Position numbers and translations under genes: made by a program. From NCBI RefSeq assembly GCF_019168305.1, contig NZ_JAHTBI010000052.1:1-41052 (forward strand): a stretch of DNA of 41,052 bases. Direction: 5' to 3'. Under the pieces are notes generated by a model. It ran no database searches. It worked only from the letters and a program-made list of their open reading frames with translations, and was not told where the DNA came from. Below, in pieces: positions 1-8,481 of the stretch. Position 1 is the stretch's first letter, and every line of letters starts with the position of its first letter. The DNA comes from Pseudomonas aegrilactucae. GTDB lineage: Bacteria; Pseudomonadota; Gammaproteobacteria; Pseudomonadales; Pseudomonadaceae.

Positions 1-6
1 GCATAA

Positions 7-35
7 CCCTGTGGGAGCTGGCTTGCCAGCGAAGG
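7..35 (+). repeat. REP element, single copy
   Basis: A P. putida-type REP sequence with the inverted core GAGCTGGCTTGCCAGC, the same unit found at 19835-19912 and 25853-25938. It lies just past the 3' end of purT, the usual intergenic position. The core folds into a short hairpin; any partner copy would lie outside the window. Confidence 0.85.
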
Positions 36-47
36 GGCCAGTGAAAT

Positions 48-1229
48 CTACAGCTCTACGTTGACTGCCTGCGACGCCCGGGTCGCCTTGGCCCGCGCTG
101 CTTCGACCGACTCGTCGCGCGCCAGGCACACGCCCATGCGACGCTGACCATTGACCTCAGGCTTGCCGAACAGGCGCAGGGCCGTATCCGGCTCGCTCAG
201 CGCTGCGCCCAGGTTGGCGAACGCAGTCTGCTGCGAGGTGCCTTCCACCAGAATCACCGCCGACGCCGAAGGCCCGAACTGGCGAATCAGCGGGATCGGC
301 AAGCCCAGGATCGCCCGCGCATGCAGCGCGAACTGCGACAGGTCCTGGGAAATCAGGGTCACCAGGCCAGTGTCATGCGGGCGCGGCGAGACTTCGCTGA
401 ACCACACCTGATCGCCCTTCACGAACAGCTCGACGCCAAACATCCCGCGACCGCCCAGTGCTTCGGTGACCGCCTTGGCCACCCGCTCCGACTCGGCCAG
501 CGCCTTGAGGCTCATGGCCTGCGGCTGCCACGACTCCTGATAGTCACCCTTCTCCTGGCGATGCCCGACCGGCGCGCAGTAGGTGGTGCCACCGACATGA
601 CGCACGGTCAGCAGGGTGATCTCGTAGTCGAAGTCGATGAAACCCTCGATGATCACGCGGCCCTTGCCGGCACGCCCGCCTTCCTGGGCGTAGTCCCAGG
701 CGTGCTGGATGTCATCGACACTCTTGAGCAGGCTCTGGCCCTTGCCCGACGAACTCATGACCGGCTTGACCACGCACGGGAAGCCCAGGTCTTCGACGGC
801 CTTGCGGTAGTCTTCGAAGGTGTCGGCAAAGTGGTACGGCGAGGTCGGCAGGTCCAGCTCTTCGGCGGCCAGGCGACGGATGCCTTCGCGGTTCATGGTC
901 AGCTGCGCGGCGCGAGCGGTCGGCACCACCGTGAAGCCTTCGGCCTCCAGTTCCACCAGGGTGGCGGTGGCGATGGCTTCGATCTCCGGCACGATGTAGT
1001 GCGGCTTCTCGGCTTCGATCACCGCGCGCAGCGCAGCACCGTCGAGCATGTTGATGACATGGCTGCGGTGCGCCACCTGCATGGCCGGGGCATCGGCGTA
1101 ACGGTCCACGGCAATCACTTCAACGCCCAGGCGTTGCAGCTCGATCACCACTTCCTTGCCCAGCTCGCCACAGCCACACAGCAGTACACGGGTCGCGGTC
1201 GGCGACAAGGGGGTTCCGATACGGGTCAT
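48..1229 (-). CDS. purT: Formate-dependent phosphoribosylglycinamide formyltransferase (GAR transformylase 2)
   Basis: A 393-residue ATP-grasp enzyme that makes formyl-GAR from GAR, formate and ATP in purine synthesis. The N-terminal preATP-grasp part has the nucleotide-binding-like run [13 protein letters not shown] near residue 16 and ends around residue 110. The ATP-grasp core carries [15 protein letters not shown] (about 150-165), and [12 protein letters not shown] (near 280) matches the PurT metal and substrate region. Length and order are typical of the family. The ATG is preceded by GAGGACCTGAG, an acceptable ribosome binding site. It is the last gene of a run of five minus-strand genes, but a hairpin lies just upstream at 1286-1311, so it probably has its own promoter. 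PurT is an alternative to the folate-dependent PurN. Confidence 0.97.
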   Translation of the reverse strand: MTRIGTPLSPTATRVLLCGCGELGKEVVIELQRLGVEVIAVDRYADAPAMQVAHRSHVINMLDGAALRAVIEAEKPHYIVPEIEAIATATLVELEAEGFTVVPTARAAQLTMNREGIRRLAAEELDLPTSPYHFADTFEDYRKAVEDLGFPCVVKPVMSSSGKGQSLLKSVDDIQHAWDYAQEGGRAGKGRVIIEGFIDFDYEITLLTVRHVGGTTYCAPVGHRQEKGDYQESWQPQAMSLKALAESERVAKAVTEALGGRGMFGVELFVKGDQVWFSEVSPRPHDTGLVTLISQDLSQFALHARAILGLPIPLIRQFGPSASAVILVEGTSQQTAFANLGAALSEPDTALRLFGKPEVNGQRRMGVCLARDESVEAARAKATRASQAVNVEL

Positions 1230-1285
1230 CTCAGGTCCTCAGAGGGAAGGAATCCAGGGCCGCCCCAGCACGGTGCAACCCGGTG

Positions 1286-1311
1286 AAAAGAAGCGCCATT
1301 TTACATGGCGC
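1286..1311 (-). terminator. Intrinsic terminator overlapping the VUT transporter stop codon
   Basis: On the minus strand GCGCCAT and ATGGCGC (1305-1311 and 1293-1299) form a 7-bp GC-rich stem with a 5-base loop, followed by TTCTTTT (1292-1286). The left arm and loop contain the last codons and the TAA of the transporter gene, so terminator and coding sequence overlap. It would separate that gene from purT. Confidence 0.55.
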
Positions 1312-1768
1312 AGGCGTTCTTGCGTGCACGCCAGGCCATGGCCAGCCACACCACGGTGACGCCGGCAAACTTCGAGCCCAGCGCCGTGCCGACCACCGCC
1401 GGTGTCAGCGCGCCGATCATGCCGAAGAAAATGAAGGTGTCCAGCGGGATGCTCAATGCCGAACTCAGCCACAGACGGTCGTGCAGCGGTCGCCGGGTAA
1501 TGCTGAACACCAGCCAGTCGATCAACTCCGACACGGCGAAGGCGGTGGCACTGGCCAGGGCGATGGCCGGCTCCGAAGTCACGTACGAGAGCACCAGCGC
1601 GCCCAGCATCGCCAGCAGCGCGCCATGCCCGAAGCGGGTCTGCACCATGTCGCGCAGGATGAACACCAGCCCGCCCCAGGCGGACCAGATCACGTCCAGG
1701 TGCGGCGCGCTGGAAAAGGCGTAGTTGATCAGCACCACGCTGGCGATGTAAGCAATCAGAAAGAACAT
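1301..1768 (-). CDS. VUT (DUF165/YhhQ-like) family membrane protein, probable queuosine-precursor transporter
   Basis: A 155-residue, very hydrophobic protein with about five predicted membrane segments. Starting at the ATG at 1768 gives MFFLIAYIASVVLINYAF, a normal membrane N-terminus; the reading frame stays open upstream but encodes Arg/Pro-rich non-protein-like sequence. The block SELIDWLVFSITRR followed by LSIPLDTFIFF resembles the conserved Q..D..IF region of YhhQ/VUT proteins, which are linked to uptake of 7-deazaguanine precursors of queuosine. It is shorter than E. coli YhhQ. The assignment rests on motif similarity, and the substrate is inferred. Confidence 0.7.
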   Translation of the reverse strand: MFFLIAYIASVVLINYAFSSAPHLDVIWSAWGGLVFILRDMVQTRFGHGALLAMLGALVLSYVTSEPAIALASATAFAVSELIDWLVFSITRRPLHDRLWLSSALSIPLDTFIFFGMIGALTPAVVGTALGSKFAGVTVVWLAMAWRARKNACAM

Positions 1769-1832
1769 AGAAGCACCGATGGGCAAGCCGTACAGGGTAC
1801 TTGAGTGCCCCGGCACGGCCAAGCCCGAGCTA

Positions 1833-2045
1833 TCAGCCGGCGGCCTTGCCGACCGACAGCACCAGCCCGGCGGCCACCGCGCGTTCATGGCACAGCACCA
1901 GCACCTGGCGCCGCTCGCTGTTGTCCATGCGGCCCCAGCGGGTGATTTCAGTGGCGCTGCGCTGGCAGCCGGTGCAGATGTCCTGCTCGTCCAGCGCGCA
2001 GATGTTCACGCAGGGCGAGGACACGGGGCGTTCAGGCTGGCTCAT
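1833..2045 (-). CDS. DUF1289 domain protein
   Basis: A 70-residue protein with the DUF1289 pattern SPCVNICALDEQDICTGC near its N-terminus, giving four cysteines in a CxxxC...CxxC spacing that suggests metal or Fe-S binding. A conserved E(I/V)xxW follows (EITRWGRM). The ATG shares one base with the TGA of the carbonic anhydrase-like gene upstream (TGATG), so the two are translationally coupled. Function is unknown. The longer open frame upstream overlaps the neighbouring gene and is not protein-like. Confidence 0.85.
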   Translation of the reverse strand: MSQPERPVSSPCVNICALDEQDICTGCQRSATEITRWGRMDNSERRQVLVLCHERAVAAGLVLSVGKAAG

Positions 2046-2569
2046 CAATCCTCCTGCGGGGCCAGGTCGCGGGCATAACGCTGGGCGTTGTGCACGTAGT
2101 GGGCGGCGCTGGCCTCGAGCAGTTGCTGCTGCGCCGGGGTCAGCTCGCGCACGACCTTGCCGGGCGAACCGACCACCAGCGAACCGTCGGGGATCTCCCG
2201 GCCCTCGGGCACCAGCGCATTGGCGCCGATGATGCAATGCTTGCCGATGCGTGCGCCATTGAGGATCACCGCACCAATGCCGATCAGGCTGTAGTCACCG
2301 ACCGTACAGCCATGCAGCATGGCGTTGTGACCAACGGTCACGCCCGTGCCCAGGGTCAGCGGCCAGCCCATGTCGGTGTGCATTACCGCGCCATCCTGCA
2401 CGTTGCTGTTCTCGCCAATGTCGATCAGCTCGTTGTCGCCGCGCAGCACCGCGCCAAACCAGACACTGGCACCGGCCTGCAAGCGGACCTTGCCGATCAA
2501 GGTGGCAGTGGGTGCCACCCAGCTCTGTGGGTGGGTCTCGACCCGCAGGTCGCCCAGACGATACTTCAT
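2045..2569 (-). CDS. Gamma carbonic anhydrase family protein (left-handed beta-helix)
   Basis: A 174-residue protein of the YrdA/CaiE/PaaY type. It is built of hexapeptide repeats (for example [30 protein letters not shown]) that form a left-handed beta-helix trimer. Candidate zinc-binding histidines lie in VMHTDMG and in [10 protein letters not shown], matching the three-His pattern of gamma carbonic anhydrases. The start at 2569 opens [11 protein letters not shown], typical of the family. Many members show little carbonic anhydrase activity, so the physiological reaction is uncertain. It lies 40 bases after the CoA-type Nudix gene and overlaps the DUF1289 gene by one base. Confidence 0.88.
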   Translation of the reverse strand: MKYRLGDLRVETHPQSWVAPTATLIGKVRLQAGASVWFGAVLRGDNELIDIGENSNVQDGAVMHTDMGWPLTLGTGVTVGHNAMLHGCTVGDYSLIGIGAVILNGARIGKHCIIGANALVPEGREIPDGSLVVGSPGKVVRELTPAQQQLLEASAAHYVHNAQRYARDLAPQED

Positions 2570-2609
2570 GCGTGGTTCCTCACGGTCAGGCAATGGCGGG
2601 TGGGCCCGC

Positions 2610-3209
2610 TCAGGTTCTTGTGCTGCGCTCAGGCGGCTGATGCAGGCTGATGCGCGCATCGTAAAGCACGTTGACCAGTTCGACGATCATGATCGCCGAC
2701 AACCCCCAGATCTTGTACTCGCCGAAGCGATAGCTGGGCACATACCAGCTACGCCCCTGGTAGTCGATGCGGTGGGTATGGTCGCGCGGGTCCTGGCGGA
2801 AGAATTCCAGCGGCACGCTGAACACCGCGGCGATCTCGGCATCGTTGGCGTGATACTCGACATAGTCGGGGATCAGCCCGACAAACGGCGTGACCTTAAG
2901 CCCATGCAGCGATACCAGCGGGCTCAACGGGCCGATGATCTCCACCAGGCCTGGCGGCAGGCCGATCTCTTCCTCGGCCTCGCGCAGCGCGGTGAACACC
3001 AGGTCAGGGTCTTCCGGGTCGCGGCGCCCGCCGGGGAACGCCACTTCGCCACCGTGGGTCGAGAGCCCCTTGGCGCGCAGGGTCAGCACCAGCTCGGGCG
3101 CTTCGCTGCGGGTGATGGGCAACAATACGGCAGCCTCGGGGAAACGTCGATCGGTCTCCAGGGTGGCCGGCGTATGACTGCTCATTCGGCGAAGTAACTC
3201 GTCCAGCAT
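2610..3209 (-). CDS. Nudix hydrolase, probable CoA pyrophosphatase (NudL/UPF0035 type)
   Basis: A 199-residue Nudix protein. The segment [16 protein letters not shown], followed by a Nudix box ending [11 protein letters not shown] (about residues 50-85), is the UPF0035/CoA-pyrophosphatase signature. These enzymes split CoA or oxidised CoA into phosphopantetheine and 3',5'-ADP. The glutamates of the REaEEiGL helix that bind Mg/Mn are all present. The start at 3209 (MLDELLRRM) was chosen because upstream codons are not protein-like. It probably heads the run Nudix - carbonic anhydrase-like - DUF1289. Confidence 0.88.
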   Translation of the reverse strand: MLDELLRRMSSHTPATLETDRRFPEAAVLLPITRSEAPELVLTLRAKGLSTHGGEVAFPGGRRDPEDPDLVFTALREAEEEIGLPPGLVEIIGPLSPLVSLHGLKVTPFVGLIPDYVEYHANDAEIAAVFSVPLEFFRQDPRDHTHRIDYQGRSWYVPSYRFGEYKIWGLSAIMIVELVNVLYDARISLHQPPERSTRT

Positions 3210-3340
3210 GGTCTCTCTCGTTCTGTCAGCTTTCTGCATCATGCACCAAAGGCGCAGCCCGCCCAAGCCCCCGCGACGATCACGCTTGCGGGGCTGCGCA
3301 CAGTGGCGCGAAGATAGGCGCAGTCATCAGGAAGATAAGC

Positions 3341-3895
3341 ATGAAATACTGCAGTGCGTGCGGCAACCCGGTCATTGAGCGCATTCCCGAAGGCGACAAC
3401 CGCCCGCGCCATGTCTGCGATCATTGCCAGACCATCCATTACCAGAACCCCAACATCGTTGCCGGTGCGCTGCCCAGCCATGGCAGCCAGGTGCTGCTGT
3501 GCCGGCGCGCCATCGAGCCGCGCCGCGGCTACTGGACCTTGCCCGCCGGCTTCATGGAAAACGGCGAGACCCTGGAACAGGCGGCACGTCGCGAAACCGA
3601 CGAAGAGGCCTGCGCACGCCTGGGCGCGATGAGCCTGTACCAGCTGTTCGACCTGCCGCACATCAATCAGGTGCACGTGTTCTTTCGTGCCGAACTTGCC
3701 GACCTGGCGTTTGCCGTGGGCGTCGAGAGCCTGGAGGTGCGCCTGTTCGAGGAACATGAAATCCCATGGGATGAGCTGGCTTTCAGGACCGTCAGTCGTG
3801 CCCTAGAATGCTACTATCTGGACCGCCAGGTGCAGCACTATCCGGTACGCACCGAGTGCCTGTCGCCGATGGCCGAGTCACCCACTTCAACGTAG
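3341..3895 (+). CDS. Nudix hydrolase with N-terminal zinc ribbon
   Basis: A 184-residue protein. Two cysteine pairs at the N-terminus (KYCSACGNP and HVCDHCQTIHYQNP) form a zinc ribbon like that of NudC-family enzymes. The Nudix box then starts GFMENGETLEQAARRETDEEA (about residues 67-87). The catalytic REtxEE glutamates are intact, although the usual glycine after EE is replaced (EEACA). A role in cleaving a nucleoside diphosphate derivative is expected; the substrate cannot be read. AGGAAG lies 7 bases before the ATG. The gene is divergent from the CoA-type Nudix gene, with 131 bases between them. Confidence 0.9.
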   Translation: MKYCSACGNPVIERIPEGDNRPRHVCDHCQTIHYQNPNIVAGALPSHGSQVLLCRRAIEPRRGYWTLPAGFMENGETLEQAARRETDEEACARLGAMSLYQLFDLPHINQVHVFFRAELADLAFAVGVESLEVRLFEEHEIPWDELAFRTVSRALECYYLDRQVQHYPVRTECLSPMAESPTST

Positions 3896-3923
3896 ACGTC
3901 GCTACTTTCAGGGATACCGTTTC

Positions 3924-4481
3924 ATGCGCTGGTTGCTTGCCCTCTTCTGCCTCGGTGTGGCCTCGGTGTCCCAGGCGGCGTTTACCGAAACCATCCTCCG
4001 CAAGCCGGCCAGCCAGGTGGCGCCTGCCTCCCTGACGCCGGCGCCGGCCAGCGCATCGCTGATCGACAAGGTGCTGGTGCTCAAGTCCGAGCGACGCCTG
4101 CAACTGATGAGCGGCACCACCTCGATGAAGAGCTACCGTATCTCCCTGGGCAAGCAACCCAAGGGCGCCAAGTTGCGCGAGGGTGACAAGCGCACGCCCG
4201 AGGGCCTGTACTGGCTGGACTGGCGCCAGGTGTCGGACCGCTACAACCTGGCCATCCATGTGTCCTACCCCAATGTCAGCGATTCGGCCCGGGCGCGGCG
4301 CGAGGGCGTGCCGCCGGGCGGCATGATCATGATTCACGGCACCCCCGACAGCGAGGAATACCCCGAGGCGCTGTTCCATACCCTGGACTGGACCGAGGGC
4401 TGCATCGCCATGACCAACCGCGACATGCGCGAGGTGTGGAGCCTGGTCAATGACGGCACGTTGATCGAGATCCGGCCCTGA
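3924..4481 (+). CDS. L,D-transpeptidase family (YkuD domain) periplasmic protein
   Basis: A 185-residue exported protein with signal peptide MRWLLALFCLGVASVSQA. The YkuD fold begins near residue 48 (IDKVLVLKSERRLQL) and contains MIHGTP (H138) and DWTEGCIAMTN with the probable catalytic Cys160. This is the variant form of the YkuD motif, with xGC in place of HGC, common in YafK/ErfK-like proteins. Members form 3-3 cross-links or attach proteins to peptidoglycan, but many such variants are untested. It follows the Nudix gene by 28 bases and is convergent with gspN. The 33-base gap holds an imperfect GGGGCCC/GGTCCCC hairpin without a clear U-tract. Confidence 0.88.
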   Translation: MRWLLALFCLGVASVSQAAFTETILRKPASQVAPASLTPAPASASLIDKVLVLKSERRLQLMSGTTSMKSYRISLGKQPKGAKLREGDKRTPEGLYWLDWRQVSDRYNLAIHVSYPNVSDSARARREGVPPGGMIMIHGTPDSEEYPEALFHTLDWTEGCIAMTNRDMREVWSLVNDGTLIEIRP

Positions 4482-4514
4482 CCCATCAGTGGCGAAGGGG
4501 CCCTGAGGGTCCCC

Positions 4515-5162
4515 TCACCATCTGAAGGTTCTGCGCAATTGCTCACTCCCCTGTGCCAGCCACTGCCCCCCCACCAGCACCGGGTACACCGCCGCCCCCT
4601 GCTCTACTTGCCCCTCCAGCGTCGCACCCGCAATACCCGCCTGCAGCGTGACCTGATGCTGCCCCGCCAGCCCCAGTTGCGCCAGCACCTTCAGGCCCTC
4701 ACTGCACTCGACGCGTACCTCGCCACGCCCCAGTGCCAACGACCAGGGCGCCACCAGCGCCAGATCATCGGCCCACACCTGCCCCGCCGCCGTGCGGCAA
4801 CGCCGGCCAGCACCGCGCACCTGCAACTGCCCTTGCCATTCACCGCTCAAGCGATAGCCCACTGCCACGCTGCGGGTCGGTCCCGAAGGTATCAACGTGG
4901 CCTGCCACGCCCACGGCCAGCCGGCCAGCTCGATGCTCCAGCGCTGTGCCTGATACCCCGCCTGCACCTGTGCGGCCCACGGGCGCACGCGCCAGCTCAG
5001 CGGCCCGACGGCCCCCACCCGCACGGCCTGGCCCCGCCACACGCTACCCGACACGCCTTCGACCGGCCACGGCACCGCCTTGGACACCCAGCGCGCCGGC
5101 AACCCCGCCAGCAACGTCAGGCCGAACACCAGCGCCATCCAGGCCACGCCCCTGACGCTCAT
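4515..5162 (-). CDS. gspN: Type II secretion system protein N
   Basis: A 215-residue inner-membrane protein with one N-terminal membrane segment (VAWMALVFGLTLLAGLPA) and a periplasmic beta-rich remainder. WPVEGVSGSVWRGQA is the typical GspN opening after the membrane anchor. It is the last gene of the minus-strand secretion operon and overlaps gspM by four bases (ATGA). GspN is an accessory part of the inner-membrane platform and is absent from many systems. The start at 5162 coincides with the overlap; a longer open frame exists but lacks protein-like content. Confidence 0.85.
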   Translation of the reverse strand: MSVRGVAWMALVFGLTLLAGLPARWVSKAVPWPVEGVSGSVWRGQAVRVGAVGPLSWRVRPWAAQVQAGYQAQRWSIELAGWPWAWQATLIPSGPTRSVAVGYRLSGEWQGQLQVRGAGRRCRTAAGQVWADDLALVAPWSLALGRGEVRVECSEGLKVLAQLGLAGQHQVTLQAGIAGATLEGQVEQGAAVYPVLVGGQWLAQGSEQLRRTFRW

Positions 5163-5551
5163 CGCGCCAGCACCAGGTCGAAGCTCAAGCCCTCCTCGGC
5201 CTGCTCCAACCCCCATTGCAATGGCCGCGCACCGTCCCGCTGCAAGGCCTGCAACCAGTCCTGCAGCACGCGCTCGTCAGCTACCCGCCCCTGCACCTGC
5301 CAACCCGCCTCGGCCGGCTGTACCTCGCGCACCACGATCTGGCGCGCCGCCGCCGACTGCTGCAACGGCTCGACGCCGAGTGCCACACCGGCCTGCAACT
5401 GCGCCGCCGAGGCGGCCAGCGCCTGCCACTGCGTATGTTCGCGCCACTGCGCCAGCCCTTCGCGCAGCGCCAGGCTCAACACCAGCAGCGCAACGCTGAC
5501 CCAGGCTGCCGGCATCAGCCAGCGCCGCTGCCTGTCTACGTCTACGTTCAT
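5159..5551 (-). CDS. gspM: Type II secretion system protein M
   Basis: A 130-residue bitopic inner-membrane protein. The cytoplasmic tail MNVDVDRQRRW is followed by a membrane helix (about residues 14-29), then a coiled-coil-prone stretch (REHTQWQALAASAAQL), then a small ferredoxin-like periplasmic domain. GspM partners GspL in the platform that anchors the ATPase GspE. It is somewhat shorter than the usual 150-180 residues. Four-base overlaps with gspL upstream and gspN downstream indicate translational coupling. Confidence 0.85.
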   Translation of the reverse strand: MNVDVDRQRRWLMPAAWVSVALLVLSLALREGLAQWREHTQWQALAASAAQLQAGVALGVEPLQQSAAARQIVVREVQPAEAGWQVQGRVADERVLQDWLQALQRDGARPLQWGLEQAEEGLSFDLVLAR

Positions 5552-6648
5552 GCGCCTGCTCCCAGTTCAAACACCAACCGCAGTTCATCCGTCGCCGGCT
5601 CAACCGTTACCTGTGCCCCCGCATTCGCGGCCATCGCCGCCCACGGCGTATCCGCCGGCATCGGCAGGCCGTGCAAATGCAGGCGCCAGCGCACCCCGTC
5701 AAACCGCGCCAGGCGCAGACGCCAACCGGGCCGGGCCTGCAGCCACTGCGCCATGGCCGCTTGCAACTGGTCGAGCTGGCGCAGCCGCAGGGTGTGTTCG
5801 TCCTGCACCTGGCGCTGGCGCTTGAGTACCTGCGCCGCAGCACGCGCCGAACTCACCGGCCCGGCAACGGCGGCCACCTGCGCCTGATACAGCGCACTCT
5901 GGCGCCATTGCAGGCCCAGCCACAGGCCGCCCCACAGCAATGCGAGCACTGCGCACCCCGCCAGCAGACGCTGCTGCCCACGTGCCAGGCGAGGACGCAG
6001 GCGCGGTGCTCGACGCAGTTCCAGCAGGCTGGCCAGGCGCTCCAAGGGTGCCAGCCGCGCAGGCCAGGGCCCCTCCAGTGTTTCGATCGCAAGGTCGCGC
6101 CAGGGCATCGGCAGGCTCGCCCCCAGCGCCGTCGGCCAGGCCAGCCACAGCTGGCGCGCATCCGCCGTGCTGCCCTTGTACAGGCTCAACTCCGGCGCCC
6201 GGCGCCAGCACCAGGCGCTACCCGGCGCGGCGTCGGGCAGCAACTGGAACTCCGCCCAGCAACGTTCGACCTTCAACCCCCAGCCCTGGCAGTGCGCCAG
6301 CCACTGCGCCAACGGCTCGCGCCCGACGCTCACCAGTTCCAGGCGGCCCTGCTGACGCGACACACACCCGGTGTGGATGGCCTCTGGCGCCTGCAACACG
6401 CGGTCCTCGAGCAGCAGCGGCCACTCTTCACGCTTGAGCCCAGGGGGTGCCGGCAGGTGGAAGTGAGCGCAGTCGCTACCCGGCAGAATCAGCGCCACGC
6501 GCGCGCCCTGCACCTGCGGTGGCCGGCCATCGCCCGAGCGCAGCACCTCGCCATCACAGGCCAGCAACCAGCGCCAGCCGTGGGCATCGGGACGCACCAG
6601 CAACCAGTGCCGTGGCGGGCGTCGGCGCCAGCGTCGAAGATCAGTCAT
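5548..6648 (-). CDS. gspL: Type II secretion system protein L
   Basis: A 366-residue protein with a cytoplasmic actin-like domain (about residues 1-220), a single membrane segment (LLAGCAVLALLWGGLWLGLQW, about 228-248) and a periplasmic ferredoxin-like domain. GspL ties GspE to the membrane and binds GspM. The N-terminus is Arg/Trp-rich (MTDLRRWRRRPPRHWLL). It overlaps gspJ and gspM by four bases each. gspK, which normally lies between J and L, is missing at this point and is found at 17483-18448. Confidence 0.85.
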   Translation of the reverse strand: MTDLRRWRRRPPRHWLLVRPDAHGWRWLLACDGEVLRSGDGRPPQVQGARVALILPGSDCAHFHLPAPPGLKREEWPLLLEDRVLQAPEAIHTGCVSRQQGRLELVSVGREPLAQWLAHCQGWGLKVERCWAEFQLLPDAAPGSAWCWRRAPELSLYKGSTADARQLWLAWPTALGASLPMPWRDLAIETLEGPWPARLAPLERLASLLELRRAPRLRPRLARGQQRLLAGCAVLALLWGGLWLGLQWRQSALYQAQVAAVAGPVSSARAAAQVLKRQRQVQDEHTLRLRQLDQLQAAMAQWLQARPGWRLRLARFDGVRWRLHLHGLPMPADTPWAAMAANAGAQVTVEPATDELRLVFELGAGA

Positions 6649-7232
6649 TGACCCTCCGGCAAGACGAACGTACAGACATAGGGGTCTCCATCACGCTGGA
6701 ATTCAAGACGCACGCCGCGATCCGGCTGGGACCGTTCGGCAGAAGGCCAGGCCAGCCAGCGGCTGCCCTGGCGAAAAGTGAACACCGGTGCCGACACGCC
6801 GGCCAACTGCTCGCGCAACACCCACTCGGTACGCGCAACCGCATACAGGTCGGCCGATGTCTCCAGCAGCAACTGTGAAGTCCGCCGGTCGTAACGCAGG
6901 CGCTGACGCTGCAGGCGCGACCCTCCTTCAGCCGCAGGCCAGGCTGCCAGCGCCACCCACTGCAACTGCAGATCGGCAGGCTGCCAGTCCAGCCAGGCCA
7001 GCGTCAGCGGCAAGCGCTGCTCATGCAACTGACGCAGCACCGTGGCGTCGAAACGTCGCTCCAACGCCAGGCAAAAGCTCAGCACCGACGTTGCCTGCGG
7101 CCCCTGGTCGAGGCGCTCGCGCACCGTCAGCCAGCCATTCACCAGCGCGGCCAGCAGCACCCCGAGCACGGCGGTCAGGGCCAGCGCCACCAGCAGCTCG
7201 AGCAAGGTCAGGCCCTGTTGCCGACGCCTCAT
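6645..7232 (-). CDS. gspJ: Type II secretion minor pseudopilin J
   Basis: A 195-residue prepilin with leader MRRRQQG cleaved before LTLLELLVALALTAV, which has Glu5 of the mature protein in place. The signature is recognised by prepilin peptidase (GspO/XcpA), which is not in this window. GspJ, with I and K, forms the tip of the pseudopilus. The start at 7232 gives a short type IV prepilin leader and a four-base overlap with gspI. The open frame upstream has no pilin features. Confidence 0.9.
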   Translation of the reverse strand: MRRRQQGLTLLELLVALALTAVLGVLLAALVNGWLTVRERLDQGPQATSVLSFCLALERRFDATVLRQLHEQRLPLTLAWLDWQPADLQLQWVALAAWPAAEGGSRLQRQRLRYDRRTSQLLLETSADLYAVARTEWVLREQLAGVSAPVFTFRQGSRWLAWPSAERSQPDRGVRLEFQRDGDPYVCTFVLPEGQ

Positions 7233-7594
7233 GGGCGTACCAGAAAGATACGGTACTGGCCCAGCGACTCGCGCCCATCGCGGTCGGCAAACAGCAGCAG
7301 CTCGCCGCGGCGCAGGTTGCGCACGCCGGTCGCACCCAGTTGCAAATGCCAGTGGCAGGTACCCGGACCCTGGCGCAGTTCGCCACGACTCTGGGCGTGC
7401 GCAGGCCAGTACTGCTCCACCGCAAAGCGTGCTTCCAGCTCGCGGGCGCACAGGGTGCCGAGGCGATGCTGCTGTACGGTCTGCTGCACCGCCAGGCGCT
7501 GGCGCAGCACCTGGCTGGTGATGATCGCCATGGTCGCGGCGATGCCCAGGGCCACGGTCACTTCAAGCAGGGTGAACCCGCGCTGGGCCTTCAT
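7229..7594 (-). CDS. gspI: Type II secretion minor pseudopilin I
   Basis: A 121-residue prepilin. The leader MKAQRG is followed by FTLLEVTVALGIAAT, with Glu5 present and a hydrophobic helix continuing to about residue 30. GspI nucleates the tip complex with J and K. Length is normal for the family. It overlaps gspH and gspJ by four bases each, so it sits in a chain of coupled genes. Confidence 0.9.
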   Translation of the reverse strand: MKAQRGFTLLEVTVALGIAATMAIITSQVLRQRLAVQQTVQQHRLGTLCARELEARFAVEQYWPAHAQSRGELRQGPGTCHWHLQLGATGVRNLRRGELLLFADRDGRESLGQYRIFLVRP

Positions 7595-8031
7595 GGCACG
7601 ACCGAGATGTGCAGGCCGGCCTCGCGCTGCCACTGCCAGCGCTGCGCGCCCTCAGCCCAGCGCCAGTTCAGTAACGCGGGTGCGGCCAGGCCCGAAGGCG
7701 TGAAGATCACCCGCGGCGCAGGGCTGGCCGGCCAATCCGCACGCAGCCCGGCGGGCCAGTCGCCCAGGGCTACAGGATCAACGCGCCACTGGCCGCCTTC
7801 GACCTGTTGCACGAACTCGGGCCGCTGGCCATTCCAGCGCAGGCCACGCACCTGCCCACTGTGCAGCGCCAGCCCGGCCTGCGCGCGTGCCGCCGCAGCC
7901 AGGCGCTCAAGGGCTTGCTGCATGGGCGCCTTGACACTGTCGAGCGAGGCCACCGCCAGCCCGGTCATCAGCCCGGCAATGGCAATCACCACCAGCAACT
8001 CCAGCAAGGTAAAACCGCGCTGAGCCGGCAT
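7591..8031 (-). CDS. gspH: Type II secretion minor pseudopilin H
   Basis: A 146-residue prepilin with leader MPAQRG and mature start FTLLELLVVIAIAGL, including Glu5. The C-terminal half is a beta-rich globular head, as in GspH. It would link the tip complex to the GspG shaft. It starts two bases after the gspG stop and overlaps gspI by four bases. Confidence 0.9.
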   Translation of the reverse strand: MPAQRGFTLLELLVVIAIAGLMTGLAVASLDSVKAPMQQALERLAAAARAQAGLALHSGQVRGLRWNGQRPEFVQQVEGGQWRVDPVALGDWPAGLRADWPASPAPRVIFTPSGLAAPALLNWRWAEGAQRWQWQREAGLHISVVP

Positions 8032-8033
8032 GC

Positions 8034-8468
8034 CTACAGGTCCCAGTTACCGATGTCGGCGTCGATGCCCTCACCGCCTTCCACGCCGTCGGCGCCCAGC
8101 GAGTAGATGTCGATGCGCCCGTGCTGCCCCGGCACACGGTACTGGTAGGGCGAGGCCCACGGGTCCTGCGGCAGGCGCCGGATGTAGCCGTCTGCACGCC
8201 AGCTGCGTGGTATCGGCTCCGCCTGCGGCTTGCTCACCAGTGCCGACAGGCCCTGCTCGGCGGTGGGAAAGCGCAGGTTGTCGAGGCGATACATGTCCAG
8301 CGCCTGCTCCAGGCTCGACAGGTCGGCCATCACTTTCTGCTTCATGGCCTTGTCCTGGCTGCCCAGCACGCTGGGCGCCACCAGTGCGATCAACAGGCCG
8401 ATGATGAAGATCACCACCATGATTTCCATGAGGGTGAAGCCGCGCTGGCGGGAACGTCGGGTATGCAT
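8034..8468 (-). CDS. gspG: Type II secretion major pseudopilin G
   Basis: A 144-residue major pseudopilin. The leader MHTRRSRQRG precedes FTLMEIMVVIFIIGLLIALV. The C-terminal part has the GspG hallmarks: LDNLRFPTAEQGLSALV, then LPQDPWASPYQYRVPG, then the calcium-site loop DIYSLGADGVEGGEG. GspG polymerises into the pseudopilus that pushes substrates through the secretin. It is the best conserved gene of the cluster and confirms a true T2SS rather than a type IV pilus. It lies 13 bases after gspF. Confidence 0.96.
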   Translation of the reverse strand: MHTRRSRQRGFTLMEIMVVIFIIGLLIALVAPSVLGSQDKAMKQKVMADLSSLEQALDMYRLDNLRFPTAEQGLSALVSKPQAEPIPRSWRADGYIRRLPQDPWASPYQYRVPGQHGRIDIYSLGADGVEGGEGIDADIGNWDL

Positions 8469-8481
8469 GGTAAGGCTCCTT

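Noticed and set aside
4496..4513. Hairpin between the L,D-transpeptidase and gspN genes as a terminator.
   Set aside because: The stem has a mismatch and there is no U-tract on either strand; kept only as a remark in the transpeptidase entry.
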